Below, one piece after another: positions 8,546-17,138 of a DNA stretch of 64,000 nt. Source of the DNA: Psychrobacillus glaciei (GTDB lineage: Bacteria; Bacillota; Bacilli; Bacillales_A; Planococcaceae). How positions within the stretch are numbered: position 1 is the stretch's first letter; the number at the start of each line of letters is the position of its first letter. The notes under the pieces were generated by a model that had not been told where the DNA came from, did not search any database, and saw nothing but the letters and a program-made list of their open reading frames with translations. The DNA lies in NCBI RefSeq assembly GCF_008973485.1, contig NZ_CP031223.1:310001-374000 (forward strand). Direction: 5' to 3'. The position numbers and the translations under genes were made by a program.

Positions 8546-9538
8546 ATGAAGAAAATTCGTTGGGGAGTTTTAAGTACAGCAAACATCGCTCAAACGCAAC
8601 TGATTCCGGCTATAATTCGAGCAGAAAATGCAGAATTACTTGCCATTTCAAGCAGAGGAAGTAAGGTCCATGTGATTGCATCCGCATTAAGTATTCCTAA
8701 AGCCTATGAGAGTTATGAGGAATTGCTGGATGATCCAGAGATTGATGCAGTATACATCCCTCTTCCAAACCATTTGCATAAAGAATGGGTTTTTAAAGCA
8801 TCGATGCAAGGTAAACACGTACTCTGTGAGAAGCCAGTTTCGCTGACATCCACGGAGGCATCTGAAATGGTTCAAACATGCCATGAACAAAATGTACTGT
8901 TCATGGAAGGATTCATGTATCAACTGCACCCGCAGCATAAACGTGTGAAAGAGATATTAAACTCTGGAGAAATCGGCAATATTAAGCTAATAAAATCAAG
9001 TCATTCCTTTAACTTTGAAGATCGCGACAATGATATTAGGATGAATAAGGACATGGGCGGAGGCAGCCTATACGATGTTGGTTGTTATTCTATTCATGCA
9101 ATTCGTTATTTATCAGATGCCGAACCAGTTAAAGTGCAGATGAGTGCAGAAATCGATTCTAAAACAGGGGTCGATACGAGTGCATTTGGTTATTTAAAAC
9201 TAGATAATGGTTGGACTGCTATTTTTGATTGCAGTTTTGACATGACAGGAAGAAATGAATATGAAATTGTTGGTACAAAAGGAACAATCAAAGTTCCTTT
9301 TGCTTTTCGTCCTGATTTTAATGGTGGTATAGGTCGGATCATTGTAGAAGGAAATGGAATAAACCGTGAAGAAAAAATCTATGGTGATCTTTATCGGATA
9401 GAAGTGGAACATTTTTCAAATGCTATTTTAACAAATTCGATCCCTGAAATCACTGGACTATCTACTATTAATAATATGCGGGTAATAGAAGCATGCTATC
9501 AGTCAATCCAAACGGGACAATTCGTAGAAGTGGAATAA
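8546..9538 (+). CDS. Gfo/Idh/MocA-family oxidoreductase
   Basis: NAD(P)-dependent sugar dehydrogenase or oxidoreductase with an N-terminal Rossmann fold (WGVLSTANIA near residue 6) and the family motif EKPVS near residue 92, followed by the C-terminal alpha/beta substrate domain. It is 330 aa, typical for the family. ATG 8534 is in frame but abuts the ribosome-binding site; AAGGATGG fits ATG 8546. Xylose and other aldose dehydrogenases belong to this family, so oxidation of a pentose or its derivative is plausible in this setting but not shown. Confidence 0.85.
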   Translation: MKKIRWGVLSTANIAQTQLIPAIIRAENAELLAISSRGSKVHVIASALSIPKAYESYEELLDDPEIDAVYIPLPNHLHKEWVFKASMQGKHVLCEKPVSLTSTEASEMVQTCHEQNVLFMEGFMYQLHPQHKRVKEILNSGEIGNIKLIKSSHSFNFEDRDNDIRMNKDMGGGSLYDVGCYSIHAIRYLSDAEPVKVQMSAEIDSKTGVDTSAFGYLKLDNGWTAIFDCSFDMTGRNEYEIVGTKGTIKVPFAFRPDFNGGIGRIIVEGNGINREEKIYGDLYRIEVEHFSNAILTNSIPEITGLSTINNMRVIEACYQSIQTGQFVEVE

Positions 9539-9568
9539 TGTTATGTTCGGAAAGGATTGGTGTTGAGA

Positions 9569-10618
9569 ATGAAACTAACGAAGAAATTGTTTGGATTTAT
9601 AAACGAGCAGCCAGTTACCTTGTTTACGATTAAAAATAACAAAGGTTTTGAAGTGTCTTGTATGGATTATGGTTGCATTATCACGGAAATATTAGCACCG
9701 GATCGCTTTGGAAAAATAGAAAATACCGTATTAGGATTTGGAAGTTTAGAAGAATACGAAGGAAATTCATACTTTTTAGGAGCAGTAGTAGGTCGATTTG
9801 CTGGGCGAATAAAGAGGGGGTCATTCAACTTAGAGGGAAATGTCTACCAAGTTAAAACAAATGAAAATAACAATCATTTGCATGGTGGACACAAAGGGTT
9901 TAGTCATGTTCTTTGGGATTCAAAAGTGATTAAATGCGAGCATAAGACAGCCGTTGAGTTTTCTTATTTTAGCCCTGATGGGGAAGAAGGCTATCCGGGA
10001 AACCTTAAAATGAAAGTAGTATATACCATTTATAATGGTAGCAATGATCTTGTCATCACCTATTCCGGTATTTCGGATAAAAAAACCTTAATAAATGTGA
10101 CAAATCATACGTATTTTAATTTAAGTGGCAATTTGGAACGAGACATTTTAGACCATGAATTAACGATTGATAGCCAACAGTTTATCGAATTGAATGAGGA
10201 GCTACTGCCTACGGGAAATTTAGTTCCTGTCGATCATTCTGTTTTTGATTTTCGACAAGGCAGGAAAATTTCTGATGGAGTTGAATCGAATCATCCTCAA
10301 AATATACTAGTTGGAAATGGATATGATCATCCATTTTTGTTGAATAAAAGTGAAACGCATGCAATTGTTTTAGTTGATCATGAAAGTGGGCGTAAACTTG
10401 TGTTGGAGACTACAGAGCCGTCTGTTGTCTTGTATACGGGAAATAATTTGGAAGGATCTTATTCGACAGAAGGTGTAGAATTGCAAAACTATTTAGGGGT
10501 ATGCCTGGAAACACAAAGTCCCCCTGACTCGATTCATCACCAACATTTTCAGTCGTCGATAGTAAGAGAGGGAGAAGTGTTTAAATCAAAAACGAAATAT
10601 TCTTTTGGACTTATATAG
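9569..10618 (+). CDS. galM: Aldose 1-epimerase (mutarotase)
   Basis: Interconverts alpha and beta anomers of aldoses, feeding the isomerase and dehydrogenases of the cluster. About 350 aa, the usual length. Family motifs are present: NNNHLHGG (near 95), VTNHTYFNLSG with the catalytic His (near 180), GYDHPFLL and the C-terminal catalytic Glu in LETQSPPDS. The start is uncertain: TTG 9557, GTG 9560, TTG 9563 and ATG 9569 are in frame behind AAAGGATTGGTG; ATG is chosen. It is the last gene of the pentose region. Confidence 0.9.
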   Translation: MKLTKKLFGFINEQPVTLFTIKNNKGFEVSCMDYGCIITEILAPDRFGKIENTVLGFGSLEEYEGNSYFLGAVVGRFAGRIKRGSFNLEGNVYQVKTNENNNHLHGGHKGFSHVLWDSKVIKCEHKTAVEFSYFSPDGEEGYPGNLKMKVVYTIYNGSNDLVITYSGISDKKTLINVTNHTYFNLSGNLERDILDHELTIDSQQFIELNEELLPTGNLVPVDHSVFDFRQGRKISDGVESNHPQNILVGNGYDHPFLLNKSETHAIVLVDHESGRKLVLETTEPSVVLYTGNNLEGSYSTEGVELQNYLGVCLETQSPPDSIHHQHFQSSIVREGEVFKSKTKYSFGLI

Positions 10619-10666
10619 AGTCAGGAAAGATAGTAACTTTAGTTGCAATGATGTTAAAATATATAT

Positions 10667-11542
10667 TTAAACACCAAATCTCTGTCTATAACCGCATTTC
10701 CTGCACATTTCTTCTACAGCTTCTCTTCGTGTAAAACCGTCGTATAGGGCATTTGCTCGTTCTCCCTCTACAATTTCAGAGAAAGAGGTTTTATTGATAT
10801 TACCGAGATTAATCACACCTTCCCCGTCTAGACAACAAGGTACAACGGTTCCATCGACGAGTATAGCTGCTTGACTGCGAAGGGCATGACAAAATCCTTT
10901 ACCGTCATCCTCTGGTGCAAGTAAACTAGGCCATTGGAATTCGTGGTCCTGATTAATATAGATTCGATCTGCAATTTTAATCCCACTGCCTGGTACTACT
11001 TTTTCTTCAATCTTGTAATGCAGGTTAAATTCTTTTTCCAAGATTTCTAACGTTTCTTGGTTTCTTCTTATATCTTCATTCGTTGCATTCTCTCGTTGAA
11101 GATTCCATAATCGGAAGGAAATAATGACACCTTGTTCAGCGGCTTCTTTGGCAAAATTCAGAATGGTTGTTAGGTATTGTTCTCGATTTGTCGATCCCTC
11201 ATGGCCGTCAAAACTATGAAGCGAGAAGTTCATTTGGCGAAGTGCGGGTTTTCCCAATAATTTATGCCTGTTTTTTGTAATAAGTGTACCGTTTGTTGTT
11301 ATATTTACCTTAAACCCTTTTGCATGAGCAGCGTCTAGTAATTGGTCAACTCTTGGGTGCAGAAGAGGCTCTCCTTTGACATGAAGGTAAATATATTTCG
11401 TATGGTCTTTGATCTGATCTAATATGTTATTGAATGCATCAAGTTTGATAATATTCGCCTTTCTACTTGTAGGAGGGCAGAAGCTACATGCAAGATTACA
11501 CACACTTGTAATTTCAATATACATTTTTTTGAATGTTTTCAA
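10667..11542 (-). CDS. Radical SAM/SPASM-domain protein of unknown substrate
   Basis: 291 aa. The N-terminal radical SAM motif CxxxCxxC reads CNLACSFC near residue 15, with the GEP-like sequence KGEPLLHP (near 57) that helps bind S-adenosylmethionine. The C-terminal part has the SPASM pattern (VDGTVVPCCLD, then CRKCGY), expected to hold an auxiliary Fe-S cluster. Such enzymes modify peptides or act as anaerobic maturases, but no precursor peptide gene is visible beside it. The start is TTG 11542 behind a GGTG ribosome-binding site. It is convergent with the pentose operon and stands alone. Confidence 0.82.
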   Translation of the reverse strand: MKTFKKMYIEITSVCNLACSFCPPTSRKANIIKLDAFNNILDQIKDHTKYIYLHVKGEPLLHPRVDQLLDAAHAKGFKVNITTNGTLITKNRHKLLGKPALRQMNFSLHSFDGHEGSTNREQYLTTILNFAKEAAEQGVIISFRLWNLQRENATNEDIRRNQETLEILEKEFNLHYKIEEKVVPGSGIKIADRIYINQDHEFQWPSLLAPEDDGKGFCHALRSQAAILVDGTVVPCCLDGEGVINLGNINKTSFSEIVEGERANALYDGFTRREAVEEMCRKCGYRQRFGV

Positions 11543-11656
11543 GGCTATTCACCAATCCAGTTCTGATTTATTAAAATGTCTATTCTCATCTTAACAGAAT
11601 TGCATTCTTCATTGAGCAGATTATTTTAGGTTTTCGGTGTGAAAGAACAAGGATGT

Positions 11657-11688
11657 AAAAAACCTGTCTCCTCGAAAGAAGTCAGGTC
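11657..11688 (-). terminator. Intrinsic terminator of the minus-strand aldo/keto reductase
   Basis: On the minus strand ACCTGACTTCT-TTCG-AGGAGACAGGT is followed by T6. It lies 13 bases beyond the reductase stop. Confidence 0.7.
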
Positions 11689-11701
11689 TACTCATTTGCT
11701 A

Positions 11702-12514
11702 TTAAAATTCGATTTCGTCTGGATCTGGGCCAATGCGTTCATTTGTTGCGATTGCATCAATAGCGGCTTGATCTTCAGAAGAAAGTTCAAAGTCAAATAC
11801 GTTTAAGTTCTCTTGTATACGGCTTGGTGTCACTGATTTTGGTAAGGCAACGTGACCCAATTGCAAATGCCAGCGAAGTACGATTTGGGATGGCGTTTTA
11901 TCATACTTATTCGCCAATTCATGGAACAAGTCAATTTCCATGAATTTCCCTTGCATCAATGGGCTCCAAGCTTCTACGTGAATACCCTCGGCTTTTAAGT
12001 AAGCTACAAAATCTTTTTGAGGCAACTGAGGATGTAACTCGATTTGGTTAACCATTGGTGTCATTAAACCGGCATCCTTCAGTTGTTCCAGATGATGCTG
12101 TTTGAAGTTTGATACCCCGATAGCTTTCACTTTACCTTCTTCATATAACTCGACAAGTGCACGATACGCCTCTACAATACCGTCAACTGGCCAGTGTAAT
12201 AGGCATAGATCAAGGTAATCGGTACTCAAACGGTCCAGTGATTCTTGAAATGCTTCTTTCGTACGACCAGCACGAATGTCGTCATTCCAAATTTTAGACG
12301 TCAAGAAAATGTCCTCGCGTGCAACACCAGAAGCGGCGATACCTTTCGCAACACCTTCCTCGTTCTTATAAACAGCAGCCGTATCAATATGGCGATAACC
12401 TACGCGAAGTGCTTCTTCAACCGCTCCTGGCGCCTCTGTGTCGTTATCAACACGCCAAACTCCGAATCCAATTTGTGGTATTTTTAGACCATTGCTAAGT
12501 GTAATAAAATCCAT
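11702..12514 (-). CDS. Aldo/keto reductase, YtbE/2,5-diketo-gluconate reductase type
   Basis: Cytoplasmic NADPH-dependent reductase of 270 aa, the length of the AKR5 group. The tetrad is visible: Asp in YRHIDTAAVY, Tyr at the end of that motif, Lys in TSKIW and His in LLHWPVD. The signature GVSNFKQHHLEQL lies near residue 140, and the cofactor segment LPKSVTPSRIQEN near 230. GGAGGAGAG precedes the ATG. A dedicated terminator follows, so it is monocistronic. A broad detoxifying role against aldehydes and methylglyoxal is usual for close relatives. Confidence 0.9.
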   Translation of the reverse strand: MDFITLSNGLKIPQIGFGVWRVDNDTEAPGAVEEALRVGYRHIDTAAVYKNEEGVAKGIAASGVAREDIFLTSKIWNDDIRAGRTKEAFQESLDRLSTDYLDLCLLHWPVDGIVEAYRALVELYEEGKVKAIGVSNFKQHHLEQLKDAGLMTPMVNQIELHPQLPQKDFVAYLKAEGIHVEAWSPLMQGKFMEIDLFHELANKYDKTPSQIVLRWHLQLGHVALPKSVTPSRIQENLNVFDFELSSEDQAAIDAIATNERIGPDPDEIEF

Positions 12515-12680
12515 ATATATCTCTCCTCCCTTTGAATTTATATTACCATTTGCCAGTTTGATAAACCAATAAGATGTACCATCTAGAAATATATAAAATA
12601 ATTATCGATTCTATTAATCATGCCTCATATTGGCTATCATTAAAATAATAAAAGATTGAAAAGAAAGGCGAATTAGCATT

Positions 12681-12800
12681 ATGCCATTAGAATTCATTCG
12701 AAACGATATTACGAAAATGCAGGTAGATGCGACAAATACTACACTTTAAATGGGTGGTGGTGTTTATCACGTAGCAAAATTTGATTTCATAATTTATTTT
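12681..12800 (+). pseudogene. Remnant of a macro-domain (ADP-ribose-binding) gene
   Basis: The frame from ATG 12681 begins MPLEFIRNDITKMQVDA, which is the usual N-terminus of macro-domain O-acetyl-ADP-ribose deacetylases. It then stops at 12747-12749, and a shifted frame continues with GGGVYHVA, resembling the next conserved block GGGGVDGAIH. The rest of the ~180-aa domain is absent. It is read as a truncated, frameshifted relic with an intact ribosome-binding site (GAAAGGCG). No function is expected. Confidence 0.7.
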
Positions 12801-12880
12801 GTAAAGGCAAAAATCGATAGAACTTGGAAAAAAGGCATTGAAGAAGACTCCAAAAATAGACAACGCCAAGAAAATAATCA

Positions 12881-12913
12881 AAAAAACAGGAGCCATTAAT
12901 TGACTCCTGTTTT
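12881..12913. terminator. Hairpin terminator, bidirectional
   Basis: AAAACAGGAG and CTCCTGTTTT flank an 11-base loop, with A6 on the left and T4 on the right. It is probably the former terminator of the macro-domain gene. Confidence 0.65.
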
Positions 12914-13024
12914 CTAAAGGAAGAAGAAAGTGTATGTTCAAGAATCAATTAAGTAAAATTCAAGTGGATGATTCTTTAAAAAAGATCTTAGGAAAAATTA
13001 GTTTGAGATTGTTATTTAAAGAAG
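12914..13024. other. Intergenic remnant with no clear gene
   Basis: A short open stretch on the plus strand after a GGAAG sequence is not recognisable and has no conserved motif. I see no supported feature between the two hairpins. Confidence 0.3.
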
Positions 13025-13067
13025 AAAAAATACCGACAATCCATTATGGATTGTCGGTATTTTTTTA
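13025..13067 (-). terminator. Strong intrinsic terminator of the tRNA cluster
   Basis: AAATACCGACAATCC and GGATTGTCGGTATTT form a perfect 15-bp stem around ATTAT, with A-rich and T-rich flanks. It lies directly 3' of the last tRNA (Glu) of the minus-strand cluster. Confidence 0.85.
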
Positions 13068-13070
13068 AGA

Positions 13071-13142
13071 TGACCCCTACGGGATTCGAACCCGTGTTAC
13101 CGCCGTGAAAGGGCGGTGTCTTAACCGCTTGACCAAGGGGCC
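13071..13142 (-). tRNA. tRNA-Glu (anticodon TTC)
   Basis: Cloverleaf with acceptor GGCCCCT, D-arm GGTCAAGCGGTTAA, anticodon stem CCGCC...GGCGG around TTTCA, and GGTTCGAATC in the T-arm. The 3' CCA is not encoded. It is the last gene of the cluster, followed by the terminator. Confidence 0.95.
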
Positions 13143-13149
13143 AAACATC

Positions 13150-13240
13150 TGGCGGAGAAGGAGGGATTTGAACCCTCGCGCCGGTTACCCGACCTACACC
13201 CTTAGCAGGGGCGCCTCTTCAGCCACTTGAGTACTTCCCC
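13150..13240 (-). tRNA. tRNA-Ser (anticodon GCT)
   Basis: A long-variable-arm tRNA of 91 nt including an encoded CCA. The acceptor GGGGAAG pairs with CTTCTCC, with discriminator G. The anticodon loop CTGCTAA gives GCT, decoding AGC/AGT. Confidence 0.95.
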
Positions 13241-13285
13241 ATATGGCTCTAATCTTGCTGTTTATTCATGTAACTGTTCTTTATA

Positions 13286-13356
13286 AGCGGGTGAAGAGAA
13301 TCGAACTCTCATCATCAGCTTGGAAGGCTGAGGTTTTACCACTAAACTACACCCGC
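13286..13356 (-). tRNA. tRNA-Gly (anticodon TCC)
   Basis: 71-nt cloverleaf with acceptor GCGGGTG paired to CACCCGC. The anticodon loop CTTCCAA gives TCC, decoding GGA/GGG. No CCA is encoded. Confidence 0.95.
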
Positions 13357-13361
13357 ATAAA

Positions 13362-13437
13362 TGGTGGCTCAGGACGGAATCGAACCGCCGACACAAGGAT
13401 TTTCAGTCCTTTGCTCTACCGACTGAGCTACTGAGCC
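13362..13437 (-). tRNA. tRNA-Phe (anticodon GAA)
   Basis: 76-nt tRNA with encoded CCA. The acceptor GGCTCAG pairs with CTGAGCC. The anticodon stem-loop GGACTGAAAATCC gives GAA. Confidence 0.95.
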
Positions 13438-13581
13438 TCTTCGATTTATGCTAAGCGGCGCATCTCTTCGTCAGCTACACTCGTTTAATTTGTCACGTAC
13501 CTGAAGTACGTTCCTTCTTTCACTCGCTTGCTTCATAGACCTGCTTGCTTATCCTAAATCTCAATCTAGTAAAATATTAAA
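13438..13581. other. Spacer in the tRNA cluster with a 6-bp palindrome
   Basis: A 144-bp spacer, far longer than the others in the cluster, lies between tRNA-Asp and tRNA-Phe. It contains ACGTAC-CTGAA-GTACGT and several CTCGCTTGCTT-like tracts. I see no gene in it. It may be an inserted spacer element like that at 13748-13840. Confidence 0.4.
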
Positions 13582-13657
13582 TGGCGGTCCCGACCGGGAT
13601 CGAACCGGCGATCTCCTGCGTGACAGGCAGGCATGTTAACCGCTACACCACGGGACC
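13582..13657 (-). tRNA. tRNA-Asp (anticodon GTC)
   Basis: 76-nt tRNA with encoded CCA. The acceptor GGTCCCG pairs with CGGGACC. The anticodon arm CCTGCCTGTCACGCAGG gives GTC. Confidence 0.95.
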
Positions 13658-13660
13658 ATT

Positions 13661-13735
<75 letters not shown>

Positions 13736-13840
13736 ACAATAATATACATAATATTTAAAAACTACTACGCTCGAAGAAAGTAGGACACCTGCTTCGGCTT
13801 CGCCTGCATCGGTGTTAATCGTCATCTTCGTTTGACGATT

Positions 13841-13866
13841 TGCTCCACCCCGCGACAATAATATAC
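13841..13866 (-). repeat. 26-bp direct repeat, copy 2 (orphan tRNA-fMet 5' fragment)
   Basis: Exact copy of 13722-13747 without the rest of the tRNA. The 93-bp insert between the copies has its own inverted repeat AATCGTCA-N8-TGACGATT. The arrangement looks like insertion into the tRNA 5' end with the target duplicated so that the tRNA was restored. Confidence 0.8.
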
Positions 13867-13930
13867 TTAGAAAACAATTATAACACAAATTACATTAAAA
13901 ATTTATGTTTTTTAGAAAAAAGTTAAAAGA

Positions 13931-14023
13931 TGGAGGAGGAAGAGGGATTCGAACCCCCGCGCGGTATGACCCGCCTGTCGGTTTTCAAGACCGATCCCTT
14001 CAGCCAGACTTGGGTATTCCTCC
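13931..14023 (-). tRNA. tRNA-Ser (anticodon TGA)
   Basis: 93-nt long-variable-arm tRNA with encoded CCA. The acceptor GGAGGAA pairs with TTCCTCC. The anticodon stem-loop GGTCTTGAAAACC gives TGA. It is the first gene of the cluster, nearest the promoter. Confidence 0.95.
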
Positions 14024-14077
14024 AAGATATTGCTTGTTTGCCGTTTAACTTCTAATTAATAATTAACGACATGATAT

Positions 14078-14107
14078 ATTATAACCCGATTTGCATAAAA
14101 AAGGCAA
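14078..14107 (-). promoter_or_regulatory. Promoter of the tRNA cluster
   Basis: On the minus strand TTGCCT (14107-14102), an 18-base spacer and TATAAT (14083-14078) precede tRNA-Ser(TGA) by about 55 bases. The -10 is perfect. The -35 lies in a small A/T-rich hairpin (AAAAAAGG-CAATA-CCTTTTTT, 14096-14117). Confidence 0.5.
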
Positions 14108-14184
14108 TACCTTTTTTAAAAAAAGTGTAAAAAAGAAAAACACGAAGTATTTTAGAATCTAATTGACGGTATTAGAATAGAGAA

Positions 14185-14211
14185 AAAAGACACCTCCAAT
14201 TCTCTTGGAGG
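14185..14211 (-). terminator. Intrinsic terminator of the acidic-protein gene
   Basis: On the minus strand CCTCCAA-GAGAA-TTGGAGG is followed by GTGTC and T6. It lies about 115 bases beyond the stop of the gene at 14325. Confidence 0.7.
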
Positions 14212-14324
14212 GTACTGAAAAACTTTAATTAGTACTTTTTATAGTAGCTAGTCGCTGAATTTTTTCTTTAAATAATAGGATTTATCCTCTTGTAGAATTA
14301 GAAGTGTCTCTTAGTTAATATATA

Positions 14325-14969
14325 TTAGGCGTTTATAATTTCTTCATATCCAATCATATTATCCACATGGCTCGCAATCATAGATATAATTGCATTTGCC
14401 TCTTCTTTTTTAAAGGAAAAGGTACTTTCATCTTCGAAAAGTTCCGTGTCATCTACCCAAAGTCGGTTGACTCTTCGGAGAACTCCATCACCATTCGCAC
14501 TATCTATCCCGAATTGATAGGTAACTTCTACCTTATCTTCTATATAGAAAGCGGTAACTTCAGGTGTTTCCCATTCAACGTTGATTTCTTCGAAAGTGAC
14601 TTCTTCATCTAAAACTTCGTATTCATTACTATTTTCGTCTACATAATACATTTCACTATCATCATCCATGAATTCATGAAACATTTCATGGACAGCATCG
14701 ATCACATCAGTAATGTCATTCAAAACTATTCTTGTAGGTTGGTGGAGAGTTACATCAAAACTTTCAACGTAAAACTCTTCATTATAGGGATCGAAGAGAA
14801 GGGTGCAAAAGTAATCCCTATCTTCTTCTGTACCAACAAAAAATTCTATACGTGGATGTTTTGAACCCCGATTAATATTCATATGACCGACTTGATCATA
14901 TTCTTCACAAATCGATTCCAAATGATCTTGTAGTTCTCCAGTTACTCTATTAAACCATTCCATGGACAT
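14325..14969 (-). CDS. Acidic protein of unknown function
   Basis: 214 aa, strongly acidic, with runs such as FMDDDSEMYYVDE in the middle. There is no signal peptide, membrane segment or recognised catalytic motif. The N-terminal third has mixed alpha/beta character; the C-terminal third is predicted helical. AAGGCGG lies 8 bases before ATG 14969, which supports the start. It is monocistronic with its own terminator, between the tRNA cluster and tlp. I do not recognise a family and assign no function. Confidence 0.7.
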   Translation of the reverse strand: MSMEWFNRVTGELQDHLESICEEYDQVGHMNINRGSKHPRIEFFVGTEEDRDYFCTLLFDPYNEEFYVESFDVTLHQPTRIVLNDITDVIDAVHEMFHEFMDDDSEMYYVDENSNEYEVLDEEVTFEEINVEWETPEVTAFYIEDKVEVTYQFGIDSANGDGVLRRVNRLWVDDTELFEDESTFSFKKEEANAIISMIASHVDNMIGYEEIINA

Positions 14970-15137
14970 GTCATTACCGCCTTTTTATCTTTTTATCTTC
15001 AGTTATGTTGTCCTGGTTTGTTCTGTTTATTACATGTAATTATATTTATTTTTTACTAAAAATATCATTTGGATAGTTTTAGTTAGATTGGAGACTCTAT
15101 ATTTTGTGTAATTTATTAAAAAGAAGGAGGAATAAAA

Positions 15138-15380
15138 ATGGGACAAAACACACCAAAACCGGATGATCGATCAGATAATATTGAAAAGCTACAGGATATG
15201 TCGAAAAATACAATTGGAAATATGGAAGCAGCTGAAGAATCCATGGGTTTTCTCGATGGTGAAGAACGAGAGGCACTCAGACAAAAAAATGAACGTCGCA
15301 AAAAAAGTCTAGAAGGTTTTCGACAAGAAATTTTAGATGAAGCTGCAGCGCGAAAAAATGGCTACTCACAAGATGAATAG
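15138..15380 (+). CDS. tlp: Small acid-soluble spore protein Tlp
   Basis: 80-aa hydrophilic, helical protein matching the Tlp family: N-terminal PKPDDRSDNIEKLQDM, central EEREALRQKN and C-terminal DEAAARKNGYS are characteristic. In Bacillus subtilis Tlp is made in the forespore late in sporulation and found in the spore core. AAGGAGG sits 8 bases upstream of the ATG. It is monocistronic. It is direct evidence that the organism forms endospores. I did not find a convincing sigma-G promoter by eye. Confidence 0.93.
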   Translation: MGQNTPKPDDRSDNIEKLQDMSKNTIGNMEAAEESMGFLDGEEREALRQKNERRKKSLEGFRQEILDEAAARKNGYSQDE

Positions 15381-15532
15381 AGAGTTTAATGAGAGGCTCA
15401 AAAATATAGATACTTTTAATTAAAGCATCCATTTGCCATATAAAGTTACCTTCTATAGTCGAGAGATTCCATAGGGCTTTTTTAGTTGAACAATATCATT
15501 AGGAAATTTCTAGTCGGACCAAATTAAATTTG

Positions 15533-15568
15533 ACCGTTTGATGTGACTTCATCAAACGGTTTTTTTTA
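15533..15568 (+). terminator. Strong intrinsic terminator
   Basis: ACCGTTTGATG-N6-CATCAAACGGT, a perfect 11-bp stem with T8 following. It lies about 150 bases after tlp and is either its terminator or that of a short unannotated transcript. Confidence 0.85.
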
Positions 15569-15725
15569 TATTCTCAGCGATGCTATAAGGGACATTTTTT
15601 TAGTAGATTCCATATAGATAAAAACCTTCATTTGTACGATATACATTATTGTGCTTACTACTCCCTTGTTAGGTAGTCTTTGCTTAATATAAATAGTTCC
15701 CAATTATTTGACTTATCAAAATATA

Positions 15726-15754
15726 TTGACTTCATTGGAGTGGGTAATTATAAT
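15726..15754 (+). promoter_or_regulatory. Sigma-A promoter of the amidohydrolase-opp operon
   Basis: TTGACT (15726-15731), 17-base spacer, TATAAT (15749-15754). This is one of the best promoter matches in the window. Transcription would begin near 15761. Confidence 0.75.
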
Positions 15755-15760
15755 TAAGCT

Positions 15761-15918
15761 ACAATTTCCTTAAGGTGGAATCAGTTTCCGGTGAACGGAA
15801 AAATGGGTCTAAAGTCATTTGCATGAAAAAGAGAAAGGAAGTGCTGAGAAGGGGATATTACTAATTATAGAAATCTGAAAATATGAAACAGTTAGATATT
15901 TTGATAGGGGGAATTAGC
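15761..15918 (+). promoter_or_regulatory. Long structured leader of the amidohydrolase-opp operon
   Basis: The ~155-nt untranslated leader can form two tandem hairpins: ATTTCC-N7-GGAAT (near 15763-15781) and TTTCCG-GTGAA-CGGAAA (15785-15801). A 13-codon frame (15823-15864, Lys/Arg-rich) has no good ribosome-binding site. I do not recognise a known riboswitch or T-box here. The long leader implies possible post-initiation control. Confidence 0.4.
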
Positions 15919-17121
15919 TTGTTAACAGCATGGCATAAAGAAATCGAGGAAATGTATGAACAAATGGTGGCATGGAGACGACATCTTCATGAAAATCCGG
16001 AACTTTCTTACGAAGAAGTAGAAACACCACAAATGATTGCACAAATTCTTGAAGGTTATGGTATTCCAGTTCGTACGAAAGTAGGTGGAAGAGGGGTTGT
16101 TGGAAAGATTGAAGGGGCTAAACCAGGTCCAACGATTGCTCTAAGAGCAGACTTTGACGCACTACCAATTCAAGATGAAAAAGATGTTTCGTATAAATCG
16201 AAAGTAGACGGTGTGATGCATGCTTGTGGACATGATGGACATACAGCCACATTATTAGCTGTTGCAAAAGTGTTAAATCAACATAAAGATGAACTTGCTG
16301 GAAATGTTATCTTACTTCATCAACACGCAGAGGAATCTTCCCCTGGTGGAGCATCCGAAATGATTGCAGATGGCTGCTTAGATGGTGTTGACTATGTTTT
16401 TGGTACACATCTTATGTCTGGGTTACCAGTTGGAACATACAACTGTACAAAAGGTTATGCGATGGCATCTATTGATGCATTTGAATTAAAAATTCAAGGA
16501 AAAGGCGGACACGGTGCAATGCCTCACGAAACAATTGATGCAGTCGTTGTTGGTGCTCAGGTTATTAACCAGTTGCAATCAATAATTAGCCGTCGCATCG
16601 ATCCGATTAAACCAGCAGTGATCACTGTTGGATCATTTCATGCAGGAAATGCAAGCAATGTTATTGCGGATACCGCTCAATTATCTGCTACGATTCGTAC
16701 GTTTGATAAAGATGTTCGTCAGTCCATTGAACATGATATTAAACAAGTAATCAAACATGTCAGTGCTTCATACGGAGCAACGTATGAACTAAAATACGAA
16801 AATGGATTTCCGTCATTATATAACCACGAACTAGAAACAGACAATGTCATTCAGTCGATTACATCCACAATTGAAGGAATTCAATTTGTGGATAGCCCAC
16901 CATCTATGGCAAGTGAAGATTTTGCTTATTATGTACAAAAAGTGCCAGGAGCATTTTTCTTTACAGGTGGACGTAATGAAGCAATTGGTGCTAGTTATCC
17001 CCACCACCATCCGAAATTCGATTTTGATGAGCGGGCAATGATTTATGCAGGAAAAGGGCTATTAAGCGTTGCCTACAAATATTTAGTGGAAACAGTGAAA
17101 GACAGCGTAGAGATTCATTAA
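15919..17121 (+). CDS. M20-family amidohydrolase/peptidase
   Basis: Cytoplasmic metallo-amidohydrolase of the M20D group, which hydrolyses N-acyl amino acids or short peptides. About 400 aa. Metal ligands are visible: ACGHDGHTA (near residue 100), the Glu pair in HQHAEESSPGG, and the late HHHPKF. The dimerisation domain lies between (GKGGHGAMPH). ATG 15883 is in frame but has no ribosome-binding site; AGGGGGAA precedes TTG 15919, where the conserved N-terminus begins. It is the first gene of an operon with a full oligopeptide importer, so it probably cleaves what that importer brings in. Confidence 0.88.
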   Translation: MLTAWHKEIEEMYEQMVAWRRHLHENPELSYEEVETPQMIAQILEGYGIPVRTKVGGRGVVGKIEGAKPGPTIALRADFDALPIQDEKDVSYKSKVDGVMHACGHDGHTATLLAVAKVLNQHKDELAGNVILLHQHAEESSPGGASEMIADGCLDGVDYVFGTHLMSGLPVGTYNCTKGYAMASIDAFELKIQGKGGHGAMPHETIDAVVVGAQVINQLQSIISRRIDPIKPAVITVGSFHAGNASNVIADTAQLSATIRTFDKDVRQSIEHDIKQVIKHVSASYGATYELKYENGFPSLYNHELETDNVIQSITSTIEGIQFVDSPPSMASEDFAYYVQKVPGAFFFTGGRNEAIGASYPHHHPKFDFDERAMIYAGKGLLSVAYKYLVETVKDSVEIH

Positions 17122-17138
17122 ATGAAAGGATGGCTTTT

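Noticed and set aside
13243-13434. Short plus-strand frame crossing two tRNA genes
   Set aside because: It overlaps tRNA-Gly and tRNA-Phe, whose cloverleaf sequences are intact; such frames are chance products.
15823-15864. Possible 13-codon leader peptide before the M20-opp operon
   Set aside because: No ribosome-binding site at a usable distance and no run of one amino acid codon that would fit attenuation.
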